NCBI GenBank assembly: GCA_000696115.1
Contig: JJOH01000027.1
Span: 13,561 to 75,702 of the forward strand
Direction of reading: 5' to 3'
DNA from: Streptomyces olindensis
GTDB lineage: Bacteria > Actinomycetota > Actinomycetes > Streptomycetales > Streptomycetaceae
DNA: 62,142 bases
The notes under the pieces were generated by a model. The model did no database searches. It was not told the DNA's origin and saw nothing but the letters and a program-made list of their open reading frames with translations. The number at the start of each line of letters is the position of its first letter. The stretch's first letter is position 1. Shown here piece by piece: positions 51,218 through 59,553 of the stretch. The translations under genes and the position numbers were made by a program.

Positions 51218-52522
51218 ATGGTCAGGATGGGGGTGAGGGCAGCCCGTCGTGGGAAGGCCGGCGGCGCGCCGCGCCGGGTGGGGCTGTTGCGGGAGCGGGG
51301 GTTCCGGCTGTACTGGAGTGCCCAGAGCATCTCGCTGGTGGGTGACGAGATCAATATCTTGGCGCTCCCGCTGGCCGCGGTGCTGTTGCTGGATGCGGGC
51401 GCGGCCGAGATGGGCTGGCTCACGGCGGTGGCCCTGCTGCCGTCGTTGCTGCTGTCGATCCCCGGCGGGGCATGGGCGGACCGGCAGACCAACCGGCGCC
51501 GGGCGATGATCGTCGCAGACATCGGGCGGTTCGCCGCGGTGGCCTCGATCCCGCTGGCGTACGCGGGTGGGGCGCTGACGATGGCTCACCTGTATGTGAC
51601 GGAGTTCGTCGTCGGGGCGCTGACCGTGTTGTTCCGGGTCTGCAATCACCACGTGTACGCGTCCGTGGTGGCCGCGGAGCGGTACGTGGACGGCAACGCG
51701 CTGCTGTCGGGGAGCAGGTCGGCGGCCGCGGTCGCCGGGCCGAGCACCGGTGGCGCGTTGGTCCAGGTGCTGTCGGCGCCGTTCGCCCTGCTGGTGGACG
51801 CCGTGACCTATCTGGTGTCGGCGGTGTGCCTGGGAGGCATCAGGGCACGGGAGGCGCCGCCTGCACCTCGTGAGACGGGCGGGCTGGCGGCCGGACTGCG
51901 CTGGGTGACAGCGAACCGCACCCCGGGGCTGCTGCTGGCCGGGGTGTCCATGCTGAGCCTGTGCCACACCTTCCTGGTGACCCTGTTCGTGCTGTACGGA
52001 GCCACCGAATTGGGACTGTCAGCCGGGGCGTTGGGCGCGGTGATGGCCGCGTTCGGGCTCGGTGGGCTGGCCGGTGCCTACGCCGCGCCGCGTGTGGTGC
52101 GGCGGATCGGCATCGGCCCGGCCATCGTGACCGGCTTTCTGTGGTTCAGCCTCCCCCTGCTGCTGGTGCCGCTGGCCGACGGCCCCGTGCCGTGGATGAT
52201 CGCGGCGCTGATCGCTGCGCAGCTCGGCGCCGGCTGCGGGGTCGCGGTCATGGACATCGCGGCCAACAGCTATCTGATCGCCGTCATCCCGCCCACGCTG
52301 CGCAGCCGCGTGATGGGCGTGGTCCAGACCGCCAACTTCGGCGTGCGCCCGATCGGCGCGGTGCTGGCCGGCACCCTGGGCGCCGCGCTCGGCCTGCAAT
52401 TGACCATATGGATCGGCACGGTAAGTGCCGTGCTGAGTGTGCTGTGGGTTCTCGCATCCCGGGTGCGGCGCGTCCGGGAACTGCCCGAGAACGCCGCAGC
52501 TACTCCGGAAGAGAGCAGATGA
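51218..52522 (+). CDS. MFS transporter
   Basis: The 434-residue protein has about twelve membrane helices and MFS drug-exporter features: FRLYWSAQSISLVGDEINIL at the first helix and GGAWADRQTNRRRAMIVADI as motif A in loop 2-3. It probably exports a small molecule or peptide by proton exchange. Starts at ATG 51218 or 51227 are possible. It is the last gene of the repeat-peptide group and could export its product. Confidence 0.85.
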   Translation: MVRMGVRAARRGKAGGAPRRVGLLRERGFRLYWSAQSISLVGDEINILALPLAAVLLLDAGAAEMGWLTAVALLPSLLLSIPGGAWADRQTNRRRAMIVADIGRFAAVASIPLAYAGGALTMAHLYVTEFVVGALTVLFRVCNHHVYASVVAAERYVDGNALLSGSRSAAAVAGPSTGGALVQVLSAPFALLVDAVTYLVSAVCLGGIRAREAPPAPRETGGLAAGLRWVTANRTPGLLLAGVSMLSLCHTFLVTLFVLYGATELGLSAGALGAVMAAFGLGGLAGAYAAPRVVRRIGIGPAIVTGFLWFSLPLLLVPLADGPVPWMIAALIAAQLGAGCGVAVMDIAANSYLIAVIPPTLRSRVMGVVQTANFGVRPIGAVLAGTLGAALGLQLTIWIGTVSAVLSVLWVLASRVRRVRELPENAAATPEESR

Positions 52523-52772
52523 GCGCTGGTGCGGGTCCAAGTACCCGCCTGAGCATCGTGCGGGTGGGCGTGGTGGCGTGGCGACCAGGTCGCGGCACAG
52601 ATCCAGGGAGCGGCCGACGTCGCCGAATTCGATGAACCACTCGAACTAGCGATAGCGCCACATGTGTTGTGCTCACTATGGTCAGGCGTACAGCGCTGAG
52701 CTGCATCAACGGTGGGAACGCCGCCGCTGCAACAGCCCGGCCCCCAGAGAACCCATGTCCTCCAGGGCACCA

Positions 52773-53296
52773 AAGCTGATCGCACCGCTCCAGATGTTCC
52801 GGGGCATGACAGACCTCCGCGGCTACCCCGAGCACCACCAGGCTATGAGGGCAATGGCACCCGCGCACGTCCTCCACGGGGCCCTGGGAGATGTCGTGCC
52901 CGGGCCCGGCCAACCGCAGCGCGATTCAAAAAGCACAATTGGGCTGCCGGTCGCATCCCTCACGCGTGGCCCGGCGGGCTGCTCGGCTTCCGAGGTGCGG
53001 CGGGCTCCGGGACTTGCGACCGTGAGGGTGAAGGAGGCAGGTCCAGTCGGGCGAGGACGGAGGCGGCCGTCATGCTCACGGCACACCCTTCGCTCCTGCG
53101 GGAGCTCGTTGAACGCTGCGAGACGCTCAGGCGGCGCCTGGCGTCCGGCGGTAGCGCGGAGACCAGGCGCCAGCTCGATGACGCTTCGTACACGCTGTGT
53201 GTGCTCTCGGGCACCCGCCAGTTGGACACGGCGCTGTCTGTGGCTCGCCGGCAGCTCGCCGACGCCGCGCGACGCGACCAGCCTCTGCGTCACTGA
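52773..53296. repeat. About 520-bp duplicated segment, copy 2
   Basis: This matches 29804-30324. It begins with the first codons of Ku (minus strand), but no Ku body follows to the left, so that gene is broken here. The DUF5133 copy is intact. The near identity of the right part suggests recent duplication or gene conversion. Confidence 0.9.
53072..53296 (+). CDS. DUF5133 protein, copy 2
   Basis: This 74-residue protein differs from the 30100 copy at only four positions (Thr/Ser twice, Met/Ala, Glu/Asp). It has the same ribosome-binding site and upstream region. It also precedes a sigma-like operon. Function is unknown. Confidence 0.8.
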   Translation: MLTAHPSLLRELVERCETLRRRLASGGSAETRRQLDDASYTLCVLSGTRQLDTALSVARRQLADAARRDQPLRH

Positions 53297-53873
53297 CTCG
53301 ATTCGCGCGCGGCGCTTCTCCAATTGCTGGATACGCAGACCAGTGTCATCCATCGATGCCGCGGGCTGGCTCTACAGCCGAAGGTTGGGGCTGTGGCACG
53401 GGCGTTGTCAGTGCTGTGGTCTACGGTCCTGGTGTCCCGGTACGGGACCGTTGCGCTCTCGCCTGGCCTTACGGCTGGCCAGGCGAGAGCGGCGATGCCC
53501 GCTTCCCCCTATGTTTCGGCACGGGGGCGGGCCCTTCCGGATGGAAGGCCGACACCAACGGCGTCATGTTCTATTGACGTCGCTTCGACGTGCAATTGCA
53601 AGGCAATCCGGGAACTTCCACCCGTCCGCGCGCCTGCTTGCGTTTCTGATCACTGATGTCCCTGGCGGGGTGTCCGGGTCGGTCCGTTGATCGCCATTGT
53701 TCCGTGATTCCTTGATCACGTGGCGTAGCAACTCCCGTTCCTCCAATGTGGGTTCACCTCCTCGGGCCTGGCGGCCTCGGCACCCGCCTGCCCGGGGTAC
53801 GGCGGCCCCTTTTCCGGATGGGGCCGCCGGATGTGGAAGGTCGAACAAACGGACAAGGAAGGCGGGTGCTCGT
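53297..53873. other. 577-bp gap with terminator hairpins
   Basis: No convincing gene was seen. It holds a 15-bp hairpin at 53454-53491 and a GGCGGCCCC/GGGGCCGCC hairpin at 53801-53828, just before the next operon. Confidence 0.45.
53454..53491 (+). terminator. 15-bp perfect hairpin
   Basis: CGCTCTCGCCTGGCC and GGCCAGGCGAGAGCG pair around an eight-base loop, about 160 bp after the DUF5133 gene. Confidence 0.65.
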
Positions 53874-54092
53874 ATGAAGCCTCGTCAGATAGTGGTCATC
53901 GCGGTCACGGCGACGGTGTTCACCTGGAGCGTGGTGCTGGTCGCGGCCGGCCAGACGACGGCTGTGGCCGCGCTCGCCCCGGCTCTGGCTCTGACCGTGC
54001 AGCAGATCGTGCAGGCCTCCCGTTCCCACACCGCGCCCGGCACGGGCAACCGCGTGGACGCGGCCGGGGACAAGGAGGACGACGCCCCGTGA
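53874..54092 (+). CDS. Small membrane protein, first gene of a sigma-like operon
   Basis: The 72-residue protein has two hydrophobic helices (about 6-24 and 28-45, IVVIAVTATVFTWSVVLVAA) and an acidic end. It overlaps the next gene by four bases (GTGA). Its position matches the small ORFs ahead of other sigma-like genes here. Confidence 0.68.
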   Translation: MKPRQIVVIAVTATVFTWSVVLVAAGQTTAVAALAPALALTVQQIVQASRSHTAPGTGNRVDAAGDKEDDAP

Positions 54093-54988
54093 CGACGCCC
54101 GACGAGCCGCCGCTCCCACCCGGCAGACGCCCCGGCCGCAAGCTCGGACCGATCGCCCCGACCGTCGGCAGCGCGCACCGCGCGTGGCTGGGCCCGCTGC
54201 GCCACAGCTACCTCGCCAGCGGCCTGACCCTGAGCGATCTCAGCACCCGCGTCCGGTTCGCCAAGTCCAAGCTGTCCGAACTGCTGCGCGGCGTGGGCCT
54301 CTACCCGCGCTGGGAGATCGTCTACTCGCTGGCCATGGAACTGGGCATGCCGAACTGGCCCCTGTACCGGTTGTGGTGCCAGGCCGCGTTCGACGCCCAC
54401 AAGAGCAGCGAGTGGGTCGACGACTGCACCGAACGGACCACCATCCTGACCGCCACCCACACGGCCCCGCCCTTGGACCACCGCGCCTTCCGCGAACTGG
54501 TCGAGATGGACTATCACCTCTTCGCCCAGGCCTTCCTCGACGACGACCAGAGTGACGCCGCCGTCTGTGACACCTTCGACATCCTGTGGCTGTCCTGGGA
54601 CGACGCCCTGGCCAGCCAGGACACCCGCCGCTACGGCTGGAACGTGCTGCGCGCCACGGTCATGGCCCGCACCCCGCACCGCGACGGCAGGCCCGAGCTG
54701 GGCATGGCCGCCTTCGACACCGTCGTCCTGCAGTCGCTGACCAACCCCGCCGACCGCCTCAACCAGATCACCGAGAGCATGAGGCTGTTCACGGCCATCA
54801 GCCGCCTGCCCGCCCACCAGCTCGACGTCATGGTGCTGCGCCGCCTGTACGGCCTGCCGGTCGAGAACGTCTCCGCCCTCCTGGGCGTCCCCCTGGCCGC
54901 CGTCCGCTCCGACGAGCGCCACGCCACCCGCTTCCTGGAAAGCCTCCTGTGCCCGCCGCCCCCGACCGACGAAGGGAACACCCCGTGA
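54089..54988 (+). CDS. XRE-type HTH fused to sigma-like domain
   Basis: A GTG with AAGGAGG upstream gives 299 residues. Residues 30-80 form an XRE-type helix-turn-helix (LTLSDLSTRVRFAKSKLSEL, then LRGVGLYPRW). Residues 120-290 are sigma-like: FRELVEMDYHLFAQAFLDDD, YGWNVLRATVMART, and the region 4-like RLPAHQLDVMVLRRLYGLPV, ending NVSALLGVPLAAVRSDERHA. The fusion of a repressor-type HTH with a sigma-like part is unusual. The C-terminal half resembles the protein at 31225. Confidence 0.72.
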   Translation: MTTPDEPPLPPGRRPGRKLGPIAPTVGSAHRAWLGPLRHSYLASGLTLSDLSTRVRFAKSKLSELLRGVGLYPRWEIVYSLAMELGMPNWPLYRLWCQAAFDAHKSSEWVDDCTERTTILTATHTAPPLDHRAFRELVEMDYHLFAQAFLDDDQSDAAVCDTFDILWLSWDDALASQDTRRYGWNVLRATVMARTPHRDGRPELGMAAFDTVVLQSLTNPADRLNQITESMRLFTAISRLPAHQLDVMVLRRLYGLPVENVSALLGVPLAAVRSDERHATRFLESLLCPPPPTDEGNTP

Positions 54989-55803
54989 CCGGCATCGAAG
55001 AACTTCTTTCCAGAGCCCTGCTCGTCCGCGAGCGCACCATGCCCCGCGACATCGTCCCCCCGCGCACCCCGGCGCCGGCACCCGAGGCCCCAGCCCAGGC
55101 CGCCCAGAACACCCCGGGCGGCAGCCGCCACGCCGCGGCCGAAGACCTGCGCGCCCTGTGCGAAGCCCTCGTCCGGCACACACCGCCACGCACGATGGCC
55201 AGGTTCGTCACCCACCAGGTCCCCGAACCCCGCGCCGCCCTGGTCCTCGCCTGCGTCCTGCAGCTGACCGACACCAACGACGGCGCCCGCTTCTGGTGGC
55301 AGTACGCCGCCGGCGCCGGACAAGCAGCCGCCGCCTACTGCCTCTACCTGCACCACCTGGCACTGGGGGAGCGGGACACCGCCGACTTCTGGCACCGCCA
55401 GACCGACGACGTCCAGCCCCCGCCCCAGCGCCCCGACTTCGACGACGCCGGCACCTGGCACCCGGCAGACCACCGCATCACCAGCACCTCCACCACCCAC
55501 TTCATGCGCATCCTGCGCCACCTCGCCAAGCAGACCGTCCGCTCCCGGCCCGTCGGCGTCAGCAAGCTCATGGCCTACATGCCCCTGGCCGTCACCGCGG
55601 GCTACCTGCGTGAGCCCGACACCGAACTGCCCCTGCCCGGGTGCGAGTTCGCCCGCCTCATCAACAGCCTCCTCACACCGGGCGAGCGTCCTTCCGTCTG
55701 GGACAGCCGGCCGCCTGCCCCTGACAGCCCCGGCCCGTACAGAGGAGTCGACCGTGAGCACCGGCCGACGATCCCTGAGCAGATGGGCACCGCCAAACGC
55801 TGA
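54985..55803 (+). CDS. Partner protein of sigma-like operon, copy B
   Basis: A GTG overlaps the previous stop. The 272-residue protein shares with 31844-32578 the core DLRALCEAL, VLQLTDTNDGARFWWQYAAG and AGQAAAAYCLYLHHLALGER. It has a longer C-terminus (LMAYMPLAVTAGYLREPDTE). The repeated linkage to sigma-like genes suggests a conserved functional pair. No known family is recognised. Confidence 0.65.
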   Translation: MTGIEELLSRALLVRERTMPRDIVPPRTPAPAPEAPAQAAQNTPGGSRHAAAEDLRALCEALVRHTPPRTMARFVTHQVPEPRAALVLACVLQLTDTNDGARFWWQYAAGAGQAAAAYCLYLHHLALGERDTADFWHRQTDDVQPPPQRPDFDDAGTWHPADHRITSTSTTHFMRILRHLAKQTVRSRPVGVSKLMAYMPLAVTAGYLREPDTELPLPGCEFARLINSLLTPGERPSVWDSRPPAPDSPGPYRGVDREHRPTIPEQMGTAKR

Positions 55804-55904
55804 CACGCCGGCACATGGCGCCATGCAAGCTGACCACGAGCAGGGGGGCGGCCGAACTCCGCCGTGGGGGCTGGCGCCCTCTGCTGCCGTGAGGGTCACT
55901 GCTA

Positions 55905-56888
55905 TCAGCTCGGGTCGCGCCCAAGGGCCCGAGCGGTGGGGTCGGCGGAGGCCAGCCTCACACTGCCGGTACCGAGAACGAGAAGGCCGTCGTCGGTGCC
56001 TTGTTCGTGGAATACCGCACCGGGGATGGCGATGGGCGAAGTGGTGAGCAGGGTGCCGATCTGTGCGGCCCTGGGCTGCTGGTCCTCGGGGTCGATGTCC
56101 CACACGAGGCGAGGGTGGCGCGTGCCGGGCAGTGGGGGCATCCAGTCGGGGTAGATGTCGTTCTTGTACCAGAACGACATGGCGCGGGTCATGATCGCGC
56201 TGCGCAGGGGAGTGCACGGTCTGGGTGCCCACAACTCCGCGTGCGCCGCCTCCTCCTGGGTGAGGGCTGGCCGGTCCCACAGCCGCTGCATCTGCGGGTC
56301 GTCGTGCCACCGCGTCTCCTGCTGGAAGGTACGGCGCATGTCCCGGTCCGTGAACCAGGAGCTGGTGTGGGAGTCGATCAGGTCGAGCCGGGCTCCTGTG
56401 GGCAGATGGAGCAGGCGCACCCGGCGCCTTGTGTGATCGAGGAACCGCAGACCTGGGATGCCGGCGATGTGGCCGTCGTCGTACCGGACCGGCATGAGCC
56501 GTGAGGCAATTCTGCACGCGGTGTTGGTGTGGACCTCAAGCACGTCCGGCCGCGAAAGGATCATGTTGAGGTAGCCCTGAATGCTGCTGAGGCACCGCTT
56601 GTTGGGGTGCTCCACGGGGTGGGGGGCTTTCGACGAACTCATGAGGCAGGTGATGAGCATGGCCTGCAGGATTTGCTGTGTCGGTGTGGCCCAGTCGAGC
56701 TGGACCCGGCCGGACCGGGTCCGTGGGGTCGCCCGGGCGTCGATGTAGAGCAGTTCCTCGCATGCACGACGCGTGGCGAGATCGTTCGTGTGGGGTGACA
56801 TGACGTCCTTCAGCGGCAGGACTGCCCGGGCAGCGGCCGACTGACGGAGAGCACGCTGGAGAGTGGAGTTCCGCGGGGGACCGGGCAT
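55905..56888 (-). CDS. Uncharacterised protein
   Basis: The chosen ATG at 56888 has AAGGG upstream; the frame is open to 57095. The 327-residue protein is soluble and mixed alpha/beta, with SIQGYLNMILSRPDVLEVHT, RVRLLHLPTGARLDLIDS, WFTDRDMRRTFQQETRWHDD and LVWDIDPEDQQPRAAQIGTL. No signal peptide, membrane helix or known motif is seen. It is alone on this strand. Confidence 0.6.
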   Translation of the reverse strand: MPGPPRNSTLQRALRQSAAARAVLPLKDVMSPHTNDLATRRACEELLYIDARATPRTRSGRVQLDWATPTQQILQAMLITCLMSSSKAPHPVEHPNKRCLSSIQGYLNMILSRPDVLEVHTNTACRIASRLMPVRYDDGHIAGIPGLRFLDHTRRRVRLLHLPTGARLDLIDSHTSSWFTDRDMRRTFQQETRWHDDPQMQRLWDRPALTQEEAAHAELWAPRPCTPLRSAIMTRAMSFWYKNDIYPDWMPPLPGTRHPRLVWDIDPEDQQPRAAQIGTLLTTSPIAIPGAVFHEQGTDDGLLVLGTGSVRLASADPTARALGRDPS

Positions 56889-57322
56889 CACACCCTTGAG
56901 GCCGACCGCCTGTCCGCCCGGGCGAACCGCAAGCCTTGGGGCTGTCCCAGCCCTTGTGCACAAGGTACGAGCCCGTCGCTTCTCCGGCGAGCAACGACAC
57001 GCCGGCCTATGACGCTCGGACATGCATTCAACGGGGAGCGCACTCCGCAGAGACCCGAAATTCGAACTGCGCTCCTCCGGATGAGGTGAGAGCACTTTAA
57101 AAACGGGGGGGAAATCCCTAGGGAGAGGGGTTCTTACGCACAGGTAGCAGAAAACCCCTCCGAGAAGGGACTTTCACAACCGCGCTTGGTGTTTCCTTGT
57201 CAGCGCTGAACACACGGCTTTTGGGAGCCCTCGCTCAGCACGGCCGGCGGCCCATCGGGGGTGGCTCCCCCGACACGGCCCCGGCCCATCCTCTTCGAGG
57301 CACCGTTGATGATGCCGTACTA

Positions 57323-57356
57323 GAAGGCCCCGCCCCCACCATCGGACGGGGCCTTC
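57323..57356 (+). terminator. 10-bp hairpin
   Basis: GAAGGCCCCG and CGGGGCCTTC pair perfectly around a 14-base loop. No plus-strand gene ends nearby, so its role is unclear. Confidence 0.5.
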
Positions 57357-57616
57357 TCGATCCTTGGGCACTCCGAAGCCGTGTCACGGGGACGGCTGCC
57401 AGCGCCCTCGGACGCCGGTATTTCCGATTCCGCATATGTCCTGTCAGGAGTCAAGTCGGGCTTCGTTCATGACGGCACTTCGGATTCTCGTTTCAGAGAA
57501 ATCCCTCCCCAGAGCACGAATTGCGGTCGGGTCACACCGATGGCGTAACATTCACGGTCAGCCGGTGACGGACTGTTAGCCGCAGTCCAGATGTCACTGG
57601 TCAGAGCGAGGTTCCC

Positions 57617-57664
57617 AAAAAAACCCGCGGTCGAGCTTCGGACATTCGATCGAAGCTCGACCGC
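57617..57664 (-). terminator. Minus-strand terminator with seven T
   Basis: GCGGTCGAGCTTCG and CGAAGCTCGACCGC (57627-57640, 57651-57664) form a perfect 14-bp stem. On the minus strand it is followed by GGG and seven T. No minus-strand gene lies to its right until 58938. Confidence 0.65.
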
Positions 57665-57682
57665 CTCTCGAAAGAGATACGT

Positions 57683-57982
57683 GTGTTCACCGACGTCTAC
57701 GTCGCGGTCATTCTGATCTTCGGGATCGTCCTGACCGCAGCCTGTTACGCCGTGCGACGCCTGGAGACCAGGCCCGCCCGGATCGCTTCCGCCCTCACGG
57801 CACTCGCCCTCCTTGTCGGAGCGCTGGTGCCCGTGGTGCGCATCCTGACCGAGTCGGCGGCACCGCCCGCTGGGGTGGTCGCCCCCGCACCGCCGGCGAC
57901 CACGGTCTCGCCGACGGTGTCCCCTGCCTCCGAGTCGGCAGTGTCCGGTTCGGCGGTCATGCCTCCTGGCGCGGGGAGGTGA
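57683..57982 (+). CDS. Small two-helix membrane protein
   Basis: A GTG start (57683, or 57681 in another frame) gives 99 residues with two membrane helices (about 5-23 and 36-55) and an Ala/Pro/Ser-rich tail. It ends three bases before the Crp-like gene, so the two are likely one operon. Confidence 0.6.
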   Translation: MFTDVYVAVILIFGIVLTAACYAVRRLETRPARIASALTALALLVGALVPVVRILTESAAPPAGVVAPAPPATTVSPTVSPASESAVSGSAVMPPGAGR

Positions 57983-57985
57983 CCC

Positions 57986-58768
57986 ATGGGCTACACCACC
58001 ATCAGGAGGCCGAGCGAGGCCAGGGCCATCACTGAGTTCTTCTCCCTGCACGGCCTGCCGCCCGACTCCGCGGAGGCCCTTACCGAGGTCTCCCGCCTTC
58101 GCAGGCGAGACCGCGGCCGCCCACTCGTACTCCCGGTCGCACAATCCGCCTTCTTCCTCGTCGACGGGCGCGTCTCAGAGCTCGTACAACCCGGCAAGGT
58201 CCGCCTGTGGCGCGAGCTGATGCTCTTCGAGAGCGTCAGCAACACCGCCTTCCTCCCCGGCACATACACCGAGGAGAGGGTGACCTCGAACCCCAGGCAG
58301 CTGACCTCCGGGTCCACCCTGTCCCGGTGTGTCTTCGTCGAGGTCCCGAACGCCAAGCTGAACGCGCTGGTCATGACCGACCCTGCCATCTCCCTCATGC
58401 TGGCGCGTATGGCTGCAAAGCGGCACCTCCTGACTGAACGGCTGTACACCGCGAGCCGATCCACCCCGGCCGCCCGGGTTGCGGCCGTGCTGAACTACCT
58501 GGCCGAGCCCACGCGGAGGAACGTGATAAAGCCCAGGAGCGAGGACGGCGTCATGGTGATGACGACGACCGAGGAGCTGGTCGCCTCGGGACCGAGCCAA
58601 GCCGACCTCGCCGATGCCCTCTGTCTGGGGCGGGCAACCGTCGAGAAGGCGATCTCGGAGCTCCGGCAGCTGAAAGCCCTGAGGTCCTTCGGCCCGGGGG
58701 AACGGGCCAACCGCTGCTACCCCATCGAGGACCGGGACCTCCTGCGGCAGATCTCCCTGGGAGGGTGA
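57986..58768 (+). CDS. Crp/Fnr-like transcriptional regulator
   Basis: The 260-residue protein has a beta-rich N-terminal region like a cyclic-nucleotide-binding fold (VLPVAQSAFFLVDGRVSELV), a long dimer helix (AARVAAVLNYLAEPTRRN) and a C-terminal winged helix (SQADLADALCLGRATVEKAI). The phosphate-binding cassette of true cAMP receptors is not clear, so the ligand may differ. It is coupled to a small membrane protein gene. An 18-bp hairpin follows. Confidence 0.75.
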   Translation: MGYTTIRRPSEARAITEFFSLHGLPPDSAEALTEVSRLRRRDRGRPLVLPVAQSAFFLVDGRVSELVQPGKVRLWRELMLFESVSNTAFLPGTYTEERVTSNPRQLTSGSTLSRCVFVEVPNAKLNALVMTDPAISLMLARMAAKRHLLTERLYTASRSTPAARVAAVLNYLAEPTRRNVIKPRSEDGVMVMTTTEELVASGPSQADLADALCLGRATVEKAISELRQLKALRSFGPGERANRCYPIEDRDLLRQISLGG

Positions 58769-58778
58769 AGTAACAACC

Positions 58779-58821
58779 GGCGTCTGTACCGGGCCCCTCC
58801 GACGGGCCCGGTACAGACGCC
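58779..58821 (+). terminator. 18-bp perfect hairpin
   Basis: GGCGTCTGTACCGGGCCC and GGGCCCGGTACAGACGCC pair around a seven-base loop, 10 bp after the Crp-like stop. Confidence 0.8.
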
Positions 58822-58937
58822 GTCTCCCTCCCGGCCCATCTCGTGGCGCGGCACGAGGACGGCCTGCCCGAGCAGCCCGACTTCCGGCCGGGCCGCTCCC
58901 GCCTCCGTCCCGCTGCCTGACCGTCTCCCCGGCCGCA

Positions 58938-59111
58938 TCACTCGGCTTCCTTGAGCAGGTAGGCCATCACCGCACGAGCGGCTCCGGAGCAGAGGCCGCC
59001 GATCGCAGCCAGGGCGCCCCTCTTCGCGAACTCCCCGCGCCGGTCCGGCGTCTGCTCCTGCCGGGTCGGCGCCTGCGGCTGCTGCTGGTCGCGCTGCTCG
59101 TTGTTGCTCAC
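58938..59111 (-). CDS. Small Gln-rich protein with hydrophobic C-terminus
   Basis: The GTG at 59111 has GGAGGA three bases upstream; an ATG at 59153 is an alternative. The 57-residue protein is polar and Gln-rich at first, then has a weakly hydrophobic end (ALAAIGGLCSGAARAVMAYL). Function is unknown. Confidence 0.5.
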   Translation of the reverse strand: MSNNEQRDQQQPQAPTRQEQTPDRRGEFAKRGALAAIGGLCSGAARAVMAYLLKEAE

Positions 59112-59553
59112 TGCTCCTCCAAAGCTCGTCGACGTCCCCGCTACTTGGGTCATGGGGCGCGTGTTTGGTGACGGTGGGGGAGCGGCGGGTTAGCGGCGCA
59201 ACTCCCTCAGCTCTTCTCGGGAGTCGACGGCCTGAGGACAGGACCGGACGCGAAATCCCCCTGCACCTGACCGGGGAGGGGGTCCCCCAAGGAGCTAGCG
59301 AGTCGGTTACCGGCCCTCGAAAGCGCCGGACCGGGCGTTCGACTCGCTCGAAGACTTCGGGCGGCCATCGCGGAGCTCAGGCAGTATGCGGCGGTTCTGG
59401 GACGGAGCCCCCCGCTTTTGGAGCCGGACGATCAACAGGACAGCCCGGCACTCGTTGCCGGTTGCGACCCGATCCGGTCACGTGGTCGCGCACCGCACGG
59501 AGGGTCCGTGCCAGCTGCGTCCGCCACGGACCCTGGTGCAGCCTCCCACAGGG
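59112..59553. other. Gap downstream of the helicase gene
   Basis: About 440 bp. It has an AGGGTCCGTG/CACGGACCCT inverted repeat (59501-59510, 59525-59534), which may end the helicase transcript, and a plus-strand frame reading RLRAAIAELRQYAAVLGRSP that may be a gene remnant. No intact gene is supported. Confidence 0.4.

Larger units (their letters stand above)
56889..57682. other. Large intergenic region with two hairpins
   Basis: About 790 bp. It has the promoter of the 55905 gene, a hairpin at 57323-57356 and an inverted repeat at 57627-57664 with a T-tract on the minus strand. No gene is convincing. Confidence 0.45.

Noticed and set aside
52523..52772. Small plus-strand ORF or transposase relic after the MFS gene
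   Set aside because: Short frames exist on both strands, but none has a start signal or a recognisable pattern long enough to support.
43683..58768. One cyclic-nucleotide system joining the phosphoesterase, GGDEF and Crp-like genes
   Set aside because: The genes are tens of kilobases apart, in separate operons, and the Crp-like protein lacks a clear nucleotide pocket.
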